A DNA stretch of 64,000 nucleotides from Amphibalanus amphitrite (lineage: Eukaryota > Arthropoda > Thecostraca > Balanomorpha > Balanidae). The DNA lies in the NCBI RefSeq assembly GCF_019059575.1, contig NW_024881970.1:186001-250000 (forward strand). Reading direction: 5' to 3'. Both the position numbers and the translations under genes were made by a program. The first letter of the stretch is position 1, and every line of letters starts with the position of its first letter. Below the pieces are notes generated by a model that was not told the DNA's origin, made no database searches, and saw nothing but the letters and a program-made list of their open reading frames with translations. Below, piece by piece: positions 1 to 11,900 of this stretch.

Positions 1-121
1 GATAACTCGTATGTATTGCCCTATACCTGGATCTCAGACTCTGCTGCAATAATCCCAAACCCCATCGCCACGGAATGGCAATGCCGTGACTTCAGCTCTC
101 ACCACGGTGACGGAAGCTCAC

Positions 122-301
122 ATTGGAGGGCAGCAGGGTGACCTCTGCGATGGCGGAGCGGCGCGGGCTGTAGACGATCCGCAGCAGTAGTTCGGCCGAC
201 CAAAGACAGACGGGCAGCACCAGGTACTTCCAGAAGCGTCCGGCGTGCACCATCATCAGGCCGTACAGCACCACGTACAGCTGGTGCGTCAGGAAGAACG
301 C
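122..301 (-). CDS. NOX gene A, exon 4 (helices 5-6, second heme histidine pair)
   Basis: 180 nt, phase 0 at both ends, acceptor ttgcag|GCG and donor AAT|GTGAGC. It encodes FFLTHQLY...MVHAGRFWKY (histidines 13 apart) and ends in EVTLLPSN. It aligns with gene B exon 22640-22828 (FYWTHLL...ILHSPNFWKW...TLLPSE). Confidence 0.9.
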
Positions 302-1657
302 CTGCAACACCACCCGAGGGTGCGTCATTGTCACTGACTGACTGACAGTTGCTGACTGAATGGCTGACTGACCGAGGGACTGACTGAATGGCTGCTTGAT
401 GAACTCATGAGACTGATATGACTCGATGAGACTGGCTAGCGGCATCACCAGTGAACAGACTGGGCGGAGCCTGGTCCATCGCCACTCTGTGACCCAGCGA
501 CTCCACCCACTCACCACCTACTGTTCACCGATCTCACTGAGATCCTAAGGTCTGAGAGGGTCACTCAGTGACCCAGGTGAACTCAGAGTCCGCCATCCAG
601 TGACCTAACAACCCGCCAGTCGGTGGCTCGATGACCAAACCACCCACTGCTCTCGTCACGCCGGCGCACCCACCAGGAAGGACATGTGGTGCCTCAGCAG
701 GGAGGTGATGACGATGATGAGCACGACGACCAGGCAGGCGAAGCCGGAGACGTTCAACTGCAGCTGGTCCGGCCGCTCGTACAGCTCTGCCAGGTTCTCA
801 GTGTCCACAACTGGCGGCAGGAAAAACTTCACAGCCACAGAACTGGTGTCTTTTGATGCCGTAAGTCTCCGAAAGGGCCGGTGTTCTGGGTGTCTCAGCC
901 CTGTTCTTTGCGTCCCCTCATGTCTCGGCCGGTAGGTACCCGCTCAACATTTTCATGCTTACCCAAGAGCGGGTGCTCGCACTTCGCAGTGCTCACCCAT
1001 GTCCCCAGAAGGCACCCACAGTAGGACTGGGTCTCTCGTAACTGGTCTCCGGGTGATCCAACCTTACGTACCCGCCGTAACCCCACAAGCTCCCCCAGGT
1101 GCTCTCAGTACCTACCTGCCACGGTGTGTACTCACAGTAGGACCACATGGCGGCGGCCGAGTGCACCACGGCCAGGATGCAGACGGTCAGGCTCAGCGTG
1201 CGGTGGATGCTCTTGTGGCTGTTGGACGGTGAGACCATAAAGAGCGGCGTCTCCTGCACCCAGGCCAGGATCCGGCGACACACCGTGATGGGCAGCACGG
1301 CAGTGTCCAGCAGCAGGATCTTACCTGGGACAGGGGAGCGGTCAGAGCTCAAGAATGAAGAACAATCCAGTCACGTCACACTTATTGGTGCAAGGCGATG
1401 TGATGGGATGGGCGATGGGAATAGCGCTTGGGTAATGTGTATTGCGTTTAATTGCTAGGGTCATTATAGGTGAGCTTCGAGCTGTCACCTGCAAATATTG
1501 CCCGCTCACCGAGTGCCGATGTCACCGACACCAGCCAGTCGTCGCTCTCGGCCGCCCGATAATACAGTGTCAATGAGAAGGTCGCCAGGTTTATACACAC
1601 AAGAAAACTGTAGAATACCGTCAGTGCGATGTTGTTTTGAAATATGTGTTTACCCAT
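122..1657 (-). CDS. NOX gene A: NADPH-oxidase-family membrane domain, 3' part outside the window
   Basis: Join on the minus strand: 1657-1510, 1324-1136, 849-674, 301-122, then off the left edge. The 231 residues seen form the heme-carrying membrane domain of a NOX, which passes electrons across a membrane to O2. Ligand histidines are at about residues 90 and 104 (14 apart) and 177 and 190 (13 apart), the spacing that defines NOX proteins. Splice phases agree at every junction, and the last exon ends in a LLPSN motif at the same place where gene B ends an exon in LLPSE. The CLNFDC motif before helix 2 in gene B is replaced by KILLLDTAVL, so this is a diverged paralog. No EF-hand exon is visible between this gene and gene B, which ends at 2833, so it may be a short form without the calcium domain. 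The FAD/NADPH half should lie left of base 1. A divergent NOX5 is most likely; another NOX class cannot be excluded. Confidence 0.8.
310..560. repeat. degenerate TGAC/GACTGA simple repeat
   Basis: Many close copies of gactgactga and variants in the gene A intron, continuing as loosely repeated gtgacc/ctcagtgaccc motifs. No coding value is seen. Confidence 0.6.
674..849 (-). CDS. NOX gene A, exon 3 (loop and helix 4)
   Basis: 176 nt ending CTG|GTGGGT. It encodes FFLPPVVDTENLAELYERP followed by a strongly hydrophobic helix (ACLVVVLIIVITSLL). The acceptor at 851-850 (aaaag|AC) has a poor pyrimidine tract. It was chosen because it restores the split codon and gives the same phase as the matching gene B exon. 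Confidence 0.75.
1136..1324 (-). CDS. NOX gene A, exon 2 (helices 2-3, first heme histidine pair)
   Basis: Acceptor ...cccag|GTAAG and donor ACT|GTGAGT. It is 189 nt, exactly the length and phase of the corresponding gene B exon (34516-34704). It encodes LAWVQ, then IHRTLS...VVHSA with the two histidines 14 residues apart. Confidence 0.85.
1510..1657 (-). CDS. NOX gene A, exon 1 (first membrane helix)
   Basis: Starts at an ATG in good context (gccATGg) and encodes 49 residues plus one base, ending at a CG|GTGAGC donor. A hydrophobic stretch at about residues 10-32 matches NOX helix 1. An AG lies just before the ATG (ttaag), so this could instead be an internal exon with more coding sequence upstream; the ATG choice is moderately supported. 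Confidence 0.65.
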
Positions 1658-2832
1658 GGCTTAATGAAATGATATCGAAATGCATTAATGAAATCGGCCT
1701 ATGGTGAACTCATCGCATTCTCTGAATCGCATTAGTTCGATACGGTAAGCACTTGGCGGAATATATATGCAATCTGCATTGAAATCCATCTCGATCAAGG
1801 CGGTTAAAGCTCAATTAAAGTCCCATTTTAGCATCTAGCTCTATCCCTTGATAATTCAGCCACATTCGTCTTCAGAGCGCCGATATTATCGATATCATTC
1901 ACGAATCGACGGATTTTCGTTCAGCTCGTGCCATAGAGTTCCACGTTCCTTCCTGTAGCGGTTCCATGATCATCTCTGGCCATTTCTCGGGCCCCTACGC
2001 CACACGATATGGGTGCACATCGAATACAGGGTTGTGACTTTTTGACGGTTATTTATCCACACGCTCCTCTTTTGTCTGTTTTTTTGCTGGATGTCTCGAT
2101 AATAGGCGAGTCTTTCCGTCCTCGCGGTGAAGTGCCGTGGGTGTGGCGCTACCAAAACACGTTAGTTGTTCAAATCACGTTCAGAATATCGAAGCGTCCT
2201 TCAGGTAAGAAGAATCACTGTTACTGAACGCACATGTATTATTTATCACAGGAATACGATACACGAATACACATACAATACTACACTTCACGACAGTCAC
2301 TAGGCACAGAGTTCAGCTGCTCAAATAATTAACTTAGTGGTCCCACTCTCGCCGTACGGCAGACGGCGTCACACTAAGGCCCCGGAGCCGGTCTCGGGAC
2401 GACCAACGCACGGCCTCGCGCACAATGCACTCACTTATCGGGCGCACGGCGCCCAGTCACTCACTCAGTCACAATCGGTCAGTCACACGCGGTCACAGTC
2501 AATGACTCAGCTCGACGGCCGGGACGCGCACTTGAAACCGGTACCAGCCTGTACCCGGTGGTACCAGAGGGTACTAGACGGGTACCGAGTGGACAAACCG
2601 AGCTCTCGGTAGCGCTCGGCAGCACGGGCCTCTCTCGGGCTGCCCTCTGTCCGGCGCAGGGCCACGGGAATTCGGCACACGATCCTATTTGGTTTCCTGT
2701 TCTCTGCTGCCGGTGAGTTCAGTTCGTACCCTGACGGCGGCGCTCGCTCCGGACAGCGGGCGCCGGGCGGCCCCCTGTCCGAGGAACGGTACTGGTATGG
2801 CACGGGACGGAGCGACAGCGGCAACGGCGCGC
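1658..2832. other. Spacer between NOX gene A and NOX gene B
   Basis: About 1.2 kb between the first exon of gene A and the stop codon of gene B. It should hold the gene A promoter and the gene B 3' UTR. I could not fix a canonical AATAAA for gene B or a TATA box for gene A. 2455-2510 has a short degenerate agtca repeat. Confidence 0.5.
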
Positions 2833-2964
2833 TCAGAACATCTCCTTGACGAAGCCAAAGCCGAACTTGGCCGCCTTCTCCCTGATGACGCGGCCGAGCG
2901 CCGGCGGGCCGCAGAAGAACACCGTCACCTTGCCGCGCCGCCGGTCCCGGATCTGGCCAAACAC
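2833..2964 (-). CDS. NOX5: NOX gene B terminal exon
   Basis: 132 nt; acceptor tgccag|GTGTTT. Encodes VFGQIRDRRRGKVTVFFCG, PPALG and KFGFGFVKEMF then a stop. CGPPALG contacts NADPH, and the terminal aromatic residue is a NOX-family hallmark. Confidence 0.96.
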   Translation of the reverse strand: MFGQIRDRRRGKVTVFFCGPPALGRVIREKAAKFGFGFVKEMF

Positions 2965-5900
2965 CTGGCAGGTGCACCGGGGAGCGGTCAGCGGAGGGGT
3001 ACCGAGGGCCGGGGCCACGAAAGGGGCACTGATTATATCAGGGGCAAAACAATGTAGGGACACAGGGTCGTAAGGGTCACAGTGGGGATTAATCGAGACC
3101 GAGCACCGTAACAGATCACCGGAGACGCTGCATATCACTTAGTGCTAATGGATCGCACCATGGGCTTACAATACTTGCAGAGCTGATGACACAGCACCCA
3201 CAATACCTCCCGCACAACCCCTCAACACCCTCCAAGTCCAGACTGACCTTGTCCCAGTCGGGCCGTCCCTGTTTGACCTCGTTGCGCAGCGGCACGGCGC
3301 CGACGATGGGCAGTGAGGACGTCTTGTGCAGCTGCATGGTGAGGAAGCTGTCCAGCTGGCTGCCACGCCGCTGCTGCGACTCGCGCAGCTGGTGCAGCAG
3401 CTCCAGGAACCACTCGAAGCTGCGCATGTCGCGGTTCACCCACACAAAGTCCACCTAAACGGGAGGGCATGGAAAGCGTCACATAGGTAAGCTACGCACT
3501 ACGCAGTACACATGACAGTGAGGATGAGCAAGGAGCACAAATCTATTCACTGGATACTATTCAGATGAGAAGTAGGCCATTAAAGTGACACTGAACGTTT
3601 GAACTTCTTAAGAACGTTTCATTTATTTGTCTCAGACAAGAAAAGCCAAGACATAACAATCACCACTCCTTCCTCGCACCCTGGGACCCACACATAACAC
3701 ACTTCTGACCGAAGCAGAGATCAGCCCGGTGCCCGTACCTTTTTCAGTTTGAGCATTGACGATGGCATTTCCAGGCAGGTGGGAACCAGGCAGTGAGGAC
3801 AGGGCCGGTGCGCCGCGTTATACCTGAAACAGAGCGACACAGTCAGGCGTTTGGTAGATCGAGGTTAGAGAAGGTAAATACTTAGGTCAGAGGTATGGGT
3901 GTGTGTATAACGTTCAAAAGGGTTCATATTCTGCTGTGGCTGAAAGCACTTATTCTGATGTGTTGATAAAGGTATATTCTAGGTGAACCGATTTTAAAGC
4001 CAACACAGAGTGACAGGGGCAAAGCATTTAAGCTTTTGATACTTTTGTACTTTTGGTCACACAGTCAACAATGAACAAGTCAAGAGAGTGATAGAGACAG
4101 CAACTCGTGCACAGACCGGCCCATGATCCCGTATGCGTTTATGGGTACGTCATACCCCTCCCCTGTCCTTACTGACCGGTCCATGATGCAGTGCAGCACC
4201 GACGCGAACGGCGTGACGCCGATACCGCCGCCCACCAGCACGGCGTGTTGCGCGTGAAACACACTGGTCGACGGCGCCCCGTACGGACCGTCCAGGATTA
4301 TCTGCCGGGGGGTAGAGACACAGTCATACCCATGATCGCTAGAAACAGCGGGAAACGATCACGGCTTCAGACACAGGGCTGATGAGAACTTAGGTCATCA
4401 AATTTGTCGATTTAGTCTAGGTACGTATGACGACAAATTTACTTAATCCAAGCGTGCATCATAGAAGTAGAACTCTCACCAGATCAACGCTATTGAAAAG
4501 TCATGCCCACCGCTCGGCTGATACCCACCTTCCAGCTGAGTTTATCGACGGTGCCCTTCTGAAGCGAGTGCTGTTTATGGACGGCGCCGGCCTCTCTGAC
4601 GGAGCCGGTCCTGCAGCCGGCCACCGTCCCCGGACCGGGCGCCGGCCGCTGGCAGCCCTCTGCCTCTATCCGCTTGGCCGACCCCTCTGCCTCTCTCCGC
4701 TTGGCCGGACCCTCTGCCTCTCTCCGTTTGGCCGACCCGCCGCCGCAGCCGCCGGCACCGACCGTCGCCTCCGACACCTGCGCCGACACCGTCCTGACCG
4801 GATCGACGCGCTCGTCGCCCACAAACCCGGCATTGTGGAGGCCACTCGGACCGTCCGCCGCCGGGTTTTGACAGGAGAACCCGTGAGGGGCCGACTCGGC
4901 CTGTGCCTGCCGCAGCCACTCCAGGCGCTGCAGCTGCTCGGGCGTCACGGCTGTTACACCCGACTTCCGCTGCGCTGGCGGTGGCGCTACCGTCGCCGGT
5001 GTAGGTGGCGCCAGCTGCGGGCAGACCAGGTCGCTGGGGCCCGGGTGGGGCGTCGCGGTGGCCTTCATCAGTACGAACTGGTCGTAGAGGAAGGATTTGA
5101 GACACGCCTCCAGCACCTTGTCGTGCAGACTGCGGGTCCACTCTCCAACAGCCCGCACGTGGAAGGTGATCTGGTCTGAAACGGCCGGAGGCACGGACAT
5201 CGTCAGACAGAGCCGCTCGCACACATGACAATCTGCTCCTCAGTCCTACGTTGAATCACACGGAACTGCAGGCCGCGGACATTGAACAGACGAAAAATAG
5301 ACAACTACTAGGGTGACCCGCGTGCTCCGCAACGCGAAAAGGGATATTTTCGATCGGCGGGTGTTCGGTTGTTCTTGTGTCGGTTGGGTTATCTATCCAT
5401 TTCGGTCGATTGCCTTTTGACGGCAAAACGTTTTGGTTCGTGGAAAAAATATCCACCACCGCATCGAGGTGCCCGTGTCTGATAAGCATGCTTTCCACTT
5501 CAGAATCTGTCAAATGTGCTTTATAATTTAGGCACGTAGTTTTATGACAAATTAAAGGCGTAGATAATTTTCACTAAAAATCGTTTTGCAGAGGTTTGAA
5601 ACACTTATATTTTTAAGAATACTGTTGCTTGTCATGCAAACGTGATGATTGGATCTTGGCGAGAATTGAATGCTCTTTCCAATGATAGCATTTTCAATTG
5701 TCAAACGTATCAGGTTAAGCAGCAAAATCCGTGTAATTATTTAGTGACACATTTTGGACAAATACCATTTAACCCTCGCCCATGTAGGGGGGGGGGTTGG
5801 TGCAACCCCCCCCCCTGAGGTTTTTCGAAAATAGTGCACAAACGGCGGCGCGCAGCGCCGCCAAATTTTGGGTACCTTATGGGGCAAACCGTGCGCATCT

Positions 5901-8900
5901 TTTGATAAAAAAAAAATTTGACCGGGTCATGTCAGGTCACGGAGTTATGACGTCACAAAGGGAACAGCCTCCGGCCGGATTTTCACAAACTGAGTGCCAA
6001 CGCCCGAGGTTTCCTGCCGGTGGTACGGACATCGGTTGATGGATCGTGATGAAACTTCCCATGCATGTTGGGGCAAGCATTGGCTATCATATGGTTTAAA
6101 AAACTTGACCGGGTCAGGTCAGGTCACGGAGCTATGACGTCACAAGAGGAACAGCGTCCGGTACTATTTTTGAAAAGCGCCCGAACCACTATTTTGCTAA
6201 TTCTTGTCACCTCAATGGGAACATGCAGCAATATTAGCTTCTATAGGGAGCAAATGGACCTCCCAAATCCAAAAATACAATCAGATTTCAAAAATTTAAA
6301 TTTTGATTTTTCGAATTTCTGCCGCCGACTGTGACCTTGCCGACTTCCGGCGCTCCCAACGCGCCATTTTTAGAGCTAGGGAAACGAAATACATACCAAA
6401 CGATAGAGAATTGATCAAGGAACACGATAGTGAAGGTTTCAAGTCGATATCTCCCACCGTTTTGCCGCAATCGCCGCGGAAAGTTGAAAAAAGTCTATTT
6501 TTCCGAAAATTTGACCTTTGACCGGTCAAAAGTAGGTCAAATGTTGACCTAGGACCAAAAAATATACCACCAATCGCGAGATCTCGGCGAGAGCAATCCG
6601 TTGGTCTTTTCCGCTAAGCTCTACGACGCTCCGTTTTCAAACGCCAAGGGGGGGGGGGTCGCACCAACCCTGCATGGGCGAAGGTGGCAGATCGCCGTTT
6701 ACGGGCGAGGGTTAATTCAGCGATTTTTTCCTCATTGTTTTTGATCAATTAGCTTTTCACAATTTTTCCATGAGAGACGGTACATTTTTATTGCTAATAG
6801 GCGCTGTTTCAACTCATTCCGTCTGACGATCACCTGAAATTAATATAAATTCCAAAATCCGTCCAAAACGTCCATTTTTCAAAAGAAAGTGTCCTCCCCG
6901 GTGCACGTGGCGCGTGCCAACCCCTGCACCGCACACCATTCGATAGCCCGTTCGATTCTCTACACGATACTGTTTTCCCCGTACCGGTCGGGCCCACGGT
7001 TACCGAGATATTGCACCGGGACCGGGCCCGTGTCGGGCAAATTTGGCTGTTTTCGCCCGTTTTTGCCAGCCGATTAATACATGTAAAGTCTATGACGTGA
7101 ATTTGCACTTTTTGGGCACGCGCCACGCGCTCGCTATCGATCCGATCGAGCTGAGACCCATCAAAGGCACGTTGTCCATCCTTGTTCTATGAGTTGCGCA
7201 AACTTCAGCGCGGTAGGTGCAACGGTGTGACCTGTAACCCGCGCTACGTAGCACCATGTCGCGACCTTCGTAATAGACAGAAACTACGTCACCACAAATA
7301 CGCCCGGTTATATATAACAAGATATAACCGGTTTTTCCGCGACACTACGAGCGTCTTCTCTGGGGCGGCCCCGGAGCCTGGCCGGCCTCGGCGAGCAGCG
7401 TTCGGCGGCAGGCGGGCGGCCGCCCGCGCCCCGGGCGGCAAGGCCGCTGAGGCGGCGGCCTCCTCTGATTGGTGGAGCGACTCGTGTCACGTGACGGTGG
7501 CGGCGCGGGGTTTGAGTGTATATGCGCGGTCACTCTGTTCTAGGCTGCCCGGTCTGACGCAAGTCAGCAGTGTTCTCGCTCTGAAATGTTTTTGCGTTTA
7601 CTGCGGTCGTGTTCAGTTGAAACTGGAAGACATCAAGGGGAGTATAAGTTTGGTTTTATATCAATGTTATATTGATTGACGAGGATGTTTATCCTTTCGG
7701 GTTTTTTATGTTTATTTTTACTGGTTTGTTGTTTGTTAGTTGTTTGTTTTTATTTTCGGCATGAGGTTTGGTTATTTTGTGCTTATGTTATGCTATCGAG
7801 GTAAGAAAGGGGTCGATGAGCAATGGGTCGGCAAATGCCTGGTATTATAGGTTCTTTGAAGGTTGGATAAAAGAATGAAACATGGACTGCTAATTTGCTT
7901 GGTGGTGTTTTTCAGATTTTGGGAGATTGGGTGTAGGTTCTCGCTATGTGTAACATAGCTGAAACTGTTTTTTTTTCTTCTTCCCTGGAACGGAACGCCG
8001 GACTTTGCCATCCTACACTCAGTGCGAGTGAAATCAGCTCATGCTTCTCGGTACGGTGTAGCAGCTCAGAGTGCACGGCCTGGCCGGCGTGGGGTTTTTG
8101 GTGGCCACGTGGTGTTGGCCGGTGGTTGGAGTTGGCAGAATTGCCGTTTTGTGGTGCCTGGTGTTGGTTGAACTGTGGTTCCCATACAGGTGAACGGTTA
8201 CTGGCGTAAGGTGTGCCAGGTGGGCGTACCCCGTGGAGGTACGCCCAGGTGGGCCAGGTGGGCCTGGCCGGCGTAGGGTTTGGTGGCCACGTGGTGTTGG
8301 CCGGTGGTTGTGCAGAGAGTTGGTAGAATTGCCGTTTTGGTGGTGCCTGGTGTTGGTTGAACTGTGGTTCCCATACAGGTGAACGGTTACTGGCGTAAGG
8401 TGTGCCAGGTGGGCGTACCCCGTGGAGAATGAGCTGCTGGTGATGTTTGGCTCTGTCCGAGCGTGTCCGAGCGGGTTTTTCATTAGTGGGTTAGGGATTG
8501 TTGATAATAAGGGTACCAACTACCAGGTGAGACTTGAGAGGGTAAATGGAGTTCATGCTAATGATACCCATTGCAATGGTATTGGTCTAAAATGGTATTG
8601 TTACCTGGTTACTGGTTAGGTTGGAGTGAAAGGTTAAGTGGGTGATATAGGTACGGAGGTGCAGAGGTGATAGTGGAAACCACTTGTGTGGTAAGTCTCG
8701 GGAGTCGGGACTAGGATATTTTAGATTAGATGGGAAATTATGTTAGGTGGTTTGGATGCACTGGCGATAATATAGTAAGTTACAGGATAGTACCCAAAGG
8801 AAGTTTTCACCCTCATATTTAAAGACTGCATTAGGTATGCCATTTTCTATAACGATGCAGTTTTATGGTAGCCCGTGATTGTTTTGCTCTCACTCTACAT

Positions 8901-11900
8901 TGAGGTGCGAGTTAACTGTTTTCAGTTTTTTTTTATGGTAGTGGCGTTTGTGAATCTTTTTTTTTTGCCAGAGTAAGGTGCCTTTTTGTCGTGGTCAATA
9001 AATAGAGCATTGCCTAGGCATGCATAAGCGACATCAATCATGGTAATGTTGGTATGCAATATGCATATCCTGCCGATGTGTCATCGCGCGTATTGTCAGT
9101 TAAATGGCTCCAGTATGTATAACCCCTCTTGACACCCTCCTTTGATACGAGCTTTCGGCTAAAAATGGTTATGTGACACAATCCGTTTTTTTTTCTTCCA
9201 TGGCTTGGTGGGTGGTTGGCATCCGACTCTGAACGGCGACGGATCGGCACACTCGGCGGGGCCGGCCCGCTGGGCCAGAGTCTTCTCTGGCCGCTGGAGG
9301 ATTTCTTCACAGCTCCCGCGTCAGCTGAGGGAGTTCCGACCCCTCCCAGCTCATCTAGCTCCAGTGGTGCTGCCCGTGCTGCCTAGCAGGTCTTACGGGA
9401 CATCGTCAGGTATAGGCCAAGGTGGCCGGGGTTTTGAAAGGTACGTTGTTCCATGTATGCCGGGCTCGGTACATATCTGTTAATGGAGGTTCTAGGGGGA
9501 CCCGATAGGGTAGATAGTGAACGCTTGGGCATGGGCGATATCGGCATTTTTGTGGGGATATTTGTTTCCACCAATAGGAACATGAGGGGCAATGCTGGTG
9601 GAAAGTAAGATAGTAATAAAATTCTGATAAAATCGTTACGAGGCCTGAAGGTATTTAAAAAAATGAAATCTAGTCAACTCTAAGTTCAACATGTTTTCAA
9701 CCTTGGTTTGCTGCTGCTGCTGAGGCTTGTTAAATCGTCTATAACTATATTCAAAGCAGTCTGTTTCTTTGATTTTTTTTTTCTACTTGTCGCTATAGGA
9801 TATGGGATGACCTTTCTCCTGCAAACAGCAAATGAACAATACAGGTCAGGTGCTATCAATAATAGTTAAAAAGGATTTAGTCAGTATACGTTGTTAGGAC
9901 TGGGGTACCCCTCGGTGTCCCAAAATTGTATTTTGGCTGGGGTGTCGGAGGAAAATTCCTGGGGGCCCGGGAACGATTTTCAAGTTGGGGGGGGGGGGGA
10001 GGCGAGCCTAAAATACCTGACTTGATGCATATGAAACAGTGGCGTAGCTAGGGGTCTAAGGGAACACGCACTCCCCCCCCCCCCCAATCGGGTTCACAGG
10101 GACCCTCGGGTCCGGGGGACCCTGCGGCACCATTTGACCTGAGGCTTAACGATGGCCATATTTCGACTCGGGAGGGCCCCATTCGGCTCGTTAGAGCACC
10201 TCATGGGCCCTAAATTGTCACACTAAGATCTCCTTAAAGCCCCACGCCGGCTTCTGAGTCATGGTCCCACAATTATTTTTCTGAGGGCCCAATAACGGCA
10301 ACTGTGGGGGCCCTCATCGGCGCTTATGAGGACCCACACCGGTGTCTCGAGGGTTTCACGCCTCCAACTCTGAGTGCCTACACCAGTGCCTATTAAAACC
10401 CTATATTCGGCGGCTCTGAGAGTGAGGACTCGAATCCCTACCCAACACCTGCGCAGTGCGCATCTAGGGACCACCCATTAGTGACTTCTGAGGGCCCCAC
10501 ACCGGTGACGGGGGCCTCTTGCCGGTCACTGAGAACCCCCTGCCGGCTTGTAGAGGGTTCGCGTCAGCAGCTCAGGCCCCACACCAGTCTGTAACTGCTC
10601 CACACAAGCGTCTATGAGGGCCTACAGCAACGCCTGTAGGACCCTCACCGGCGCCTCTGAGAGAGTCACACTGGTGCCTCTGAGCGCCCGCACCGGCACC
10701 TGCATGACAGTCCCACACCGGTGCCTCTACGGGCCCCTTACCGGCGGCTCTAAGGGCCCTACGCCGGTGATTCTGAGGATGCTACCGATAACCGGAGGCA
10801 CCATACAGGCCCAAGGTGTCGCTGAGCTTTAATCCCATACCGGCCTTCCGTGGGTGCCACGTCAGTGCACTCGTTGCCCCACACCCCTCCCTCACACCCG
10901 GGGCGGGTAAACTGTGTTATACCTATAGCAACGATTTTACCACCGTTGTACATTATGTATTTCTCAAGGTTGGCTCAAAATGGTCCAGTATATGTATGTA
11001 AAAGCTGGCCTGCCAAACTATGGCTAGGGTCAGGCCCAAACCAAAGTGGGATGACAATAGCAGATATCAAATCGATACTGTATCGGCAGAAACCCTTCAG
11101 ATGGCAAGGAAAGGCCGTGTCCTGATAGGATATATAAAGGAAACAAGAAGGAAAGAAGTCCGGAAAAGGGAGGAAAGGTCCTTTCTCGCTGCCTGAATGT
11201 TGAGGGGGCGACGCCCCCACGGCTCTCAAGTTGGGGGGGGGGGGGCAAGCACCCCCGCTGCCCCCCCTGTTCCCGGGTCTATGAAAATTTCTCACCAAAA
11301 AGGGATAAGAGTGGAAAATTGATGGTCAAATAAGGCCTAACAAGAGTGAAAAAGGATGCGCGGCAAAATGTCATAAAAGGCTGGTATAATGTGGGAAGTA
11401 AAATGGCTATCCATCCATGCAAATGCTTTTTCTGGGTAAAAATGGGAGTGGAAAATGGGCTATTTAAAAATTGGAGGCGAGTGAACAGTGATTTTCATTT
11501 GGGTGACGTTTCCCACCTAAATCAACAAATTTTTGGGCACTGGTACCCCTCGCCAGCATCAGGGTTGACGTCACTCACTCAGACTGACTGAGTGTTGAGC
11601 TGTCCGGATGGTCGCAGCTCGGTTGTGGCCGCTTTGGCAGTGTTTTTTGGTGATCTAGTGCAACCGTCGCAGAGCAAAGGGAGTATGAAATTCAGTTTTT
11701 TTTTTGTGGGTTCTTTCGCTAAGAAGTATTTTTCAATTATTAATGTGTGTTCTGTATGCAATATTGCTTTTGCAAGGACGTTGATTGTTTTTTATACTTT
11801 GATGGCTGATAAAGTTCGTATGCAATTTGTTAATAATGGAGGGGTTGGTGGGATGCCTAACTGGTCCGGGTGTATGGTTAGTAAGAGGTGGAAATTGGGC

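Larger units (their letters stand above)
7296..7599 (+). repeat. split direct repeat A1
   Basis: 304 bp matching A2 at 15585-15888. Very CG-rich core, an inverted CCAAT (ATTGG), an E-box palindrome (GTCACGTGAC) and a TATA-like box in that order. Homology starts at AAATA and stops abruptly after GCGTTT. Confidence 0.9.

Noticed and set aside
4427-5179. 250-codon plus-strand frame
   Set aside because: Antisense to the large NOX exon, whose minus-strand reading matches NOX5 and fits both splice phases.
8034-8519. 161-codon minus-strand frame with repeated HLTPVTVHLYGNHSS
   Set aside because: Produced by the duplicated half of repeat R; low-complexity, no domain, and not conserved in copies 2 and 3.
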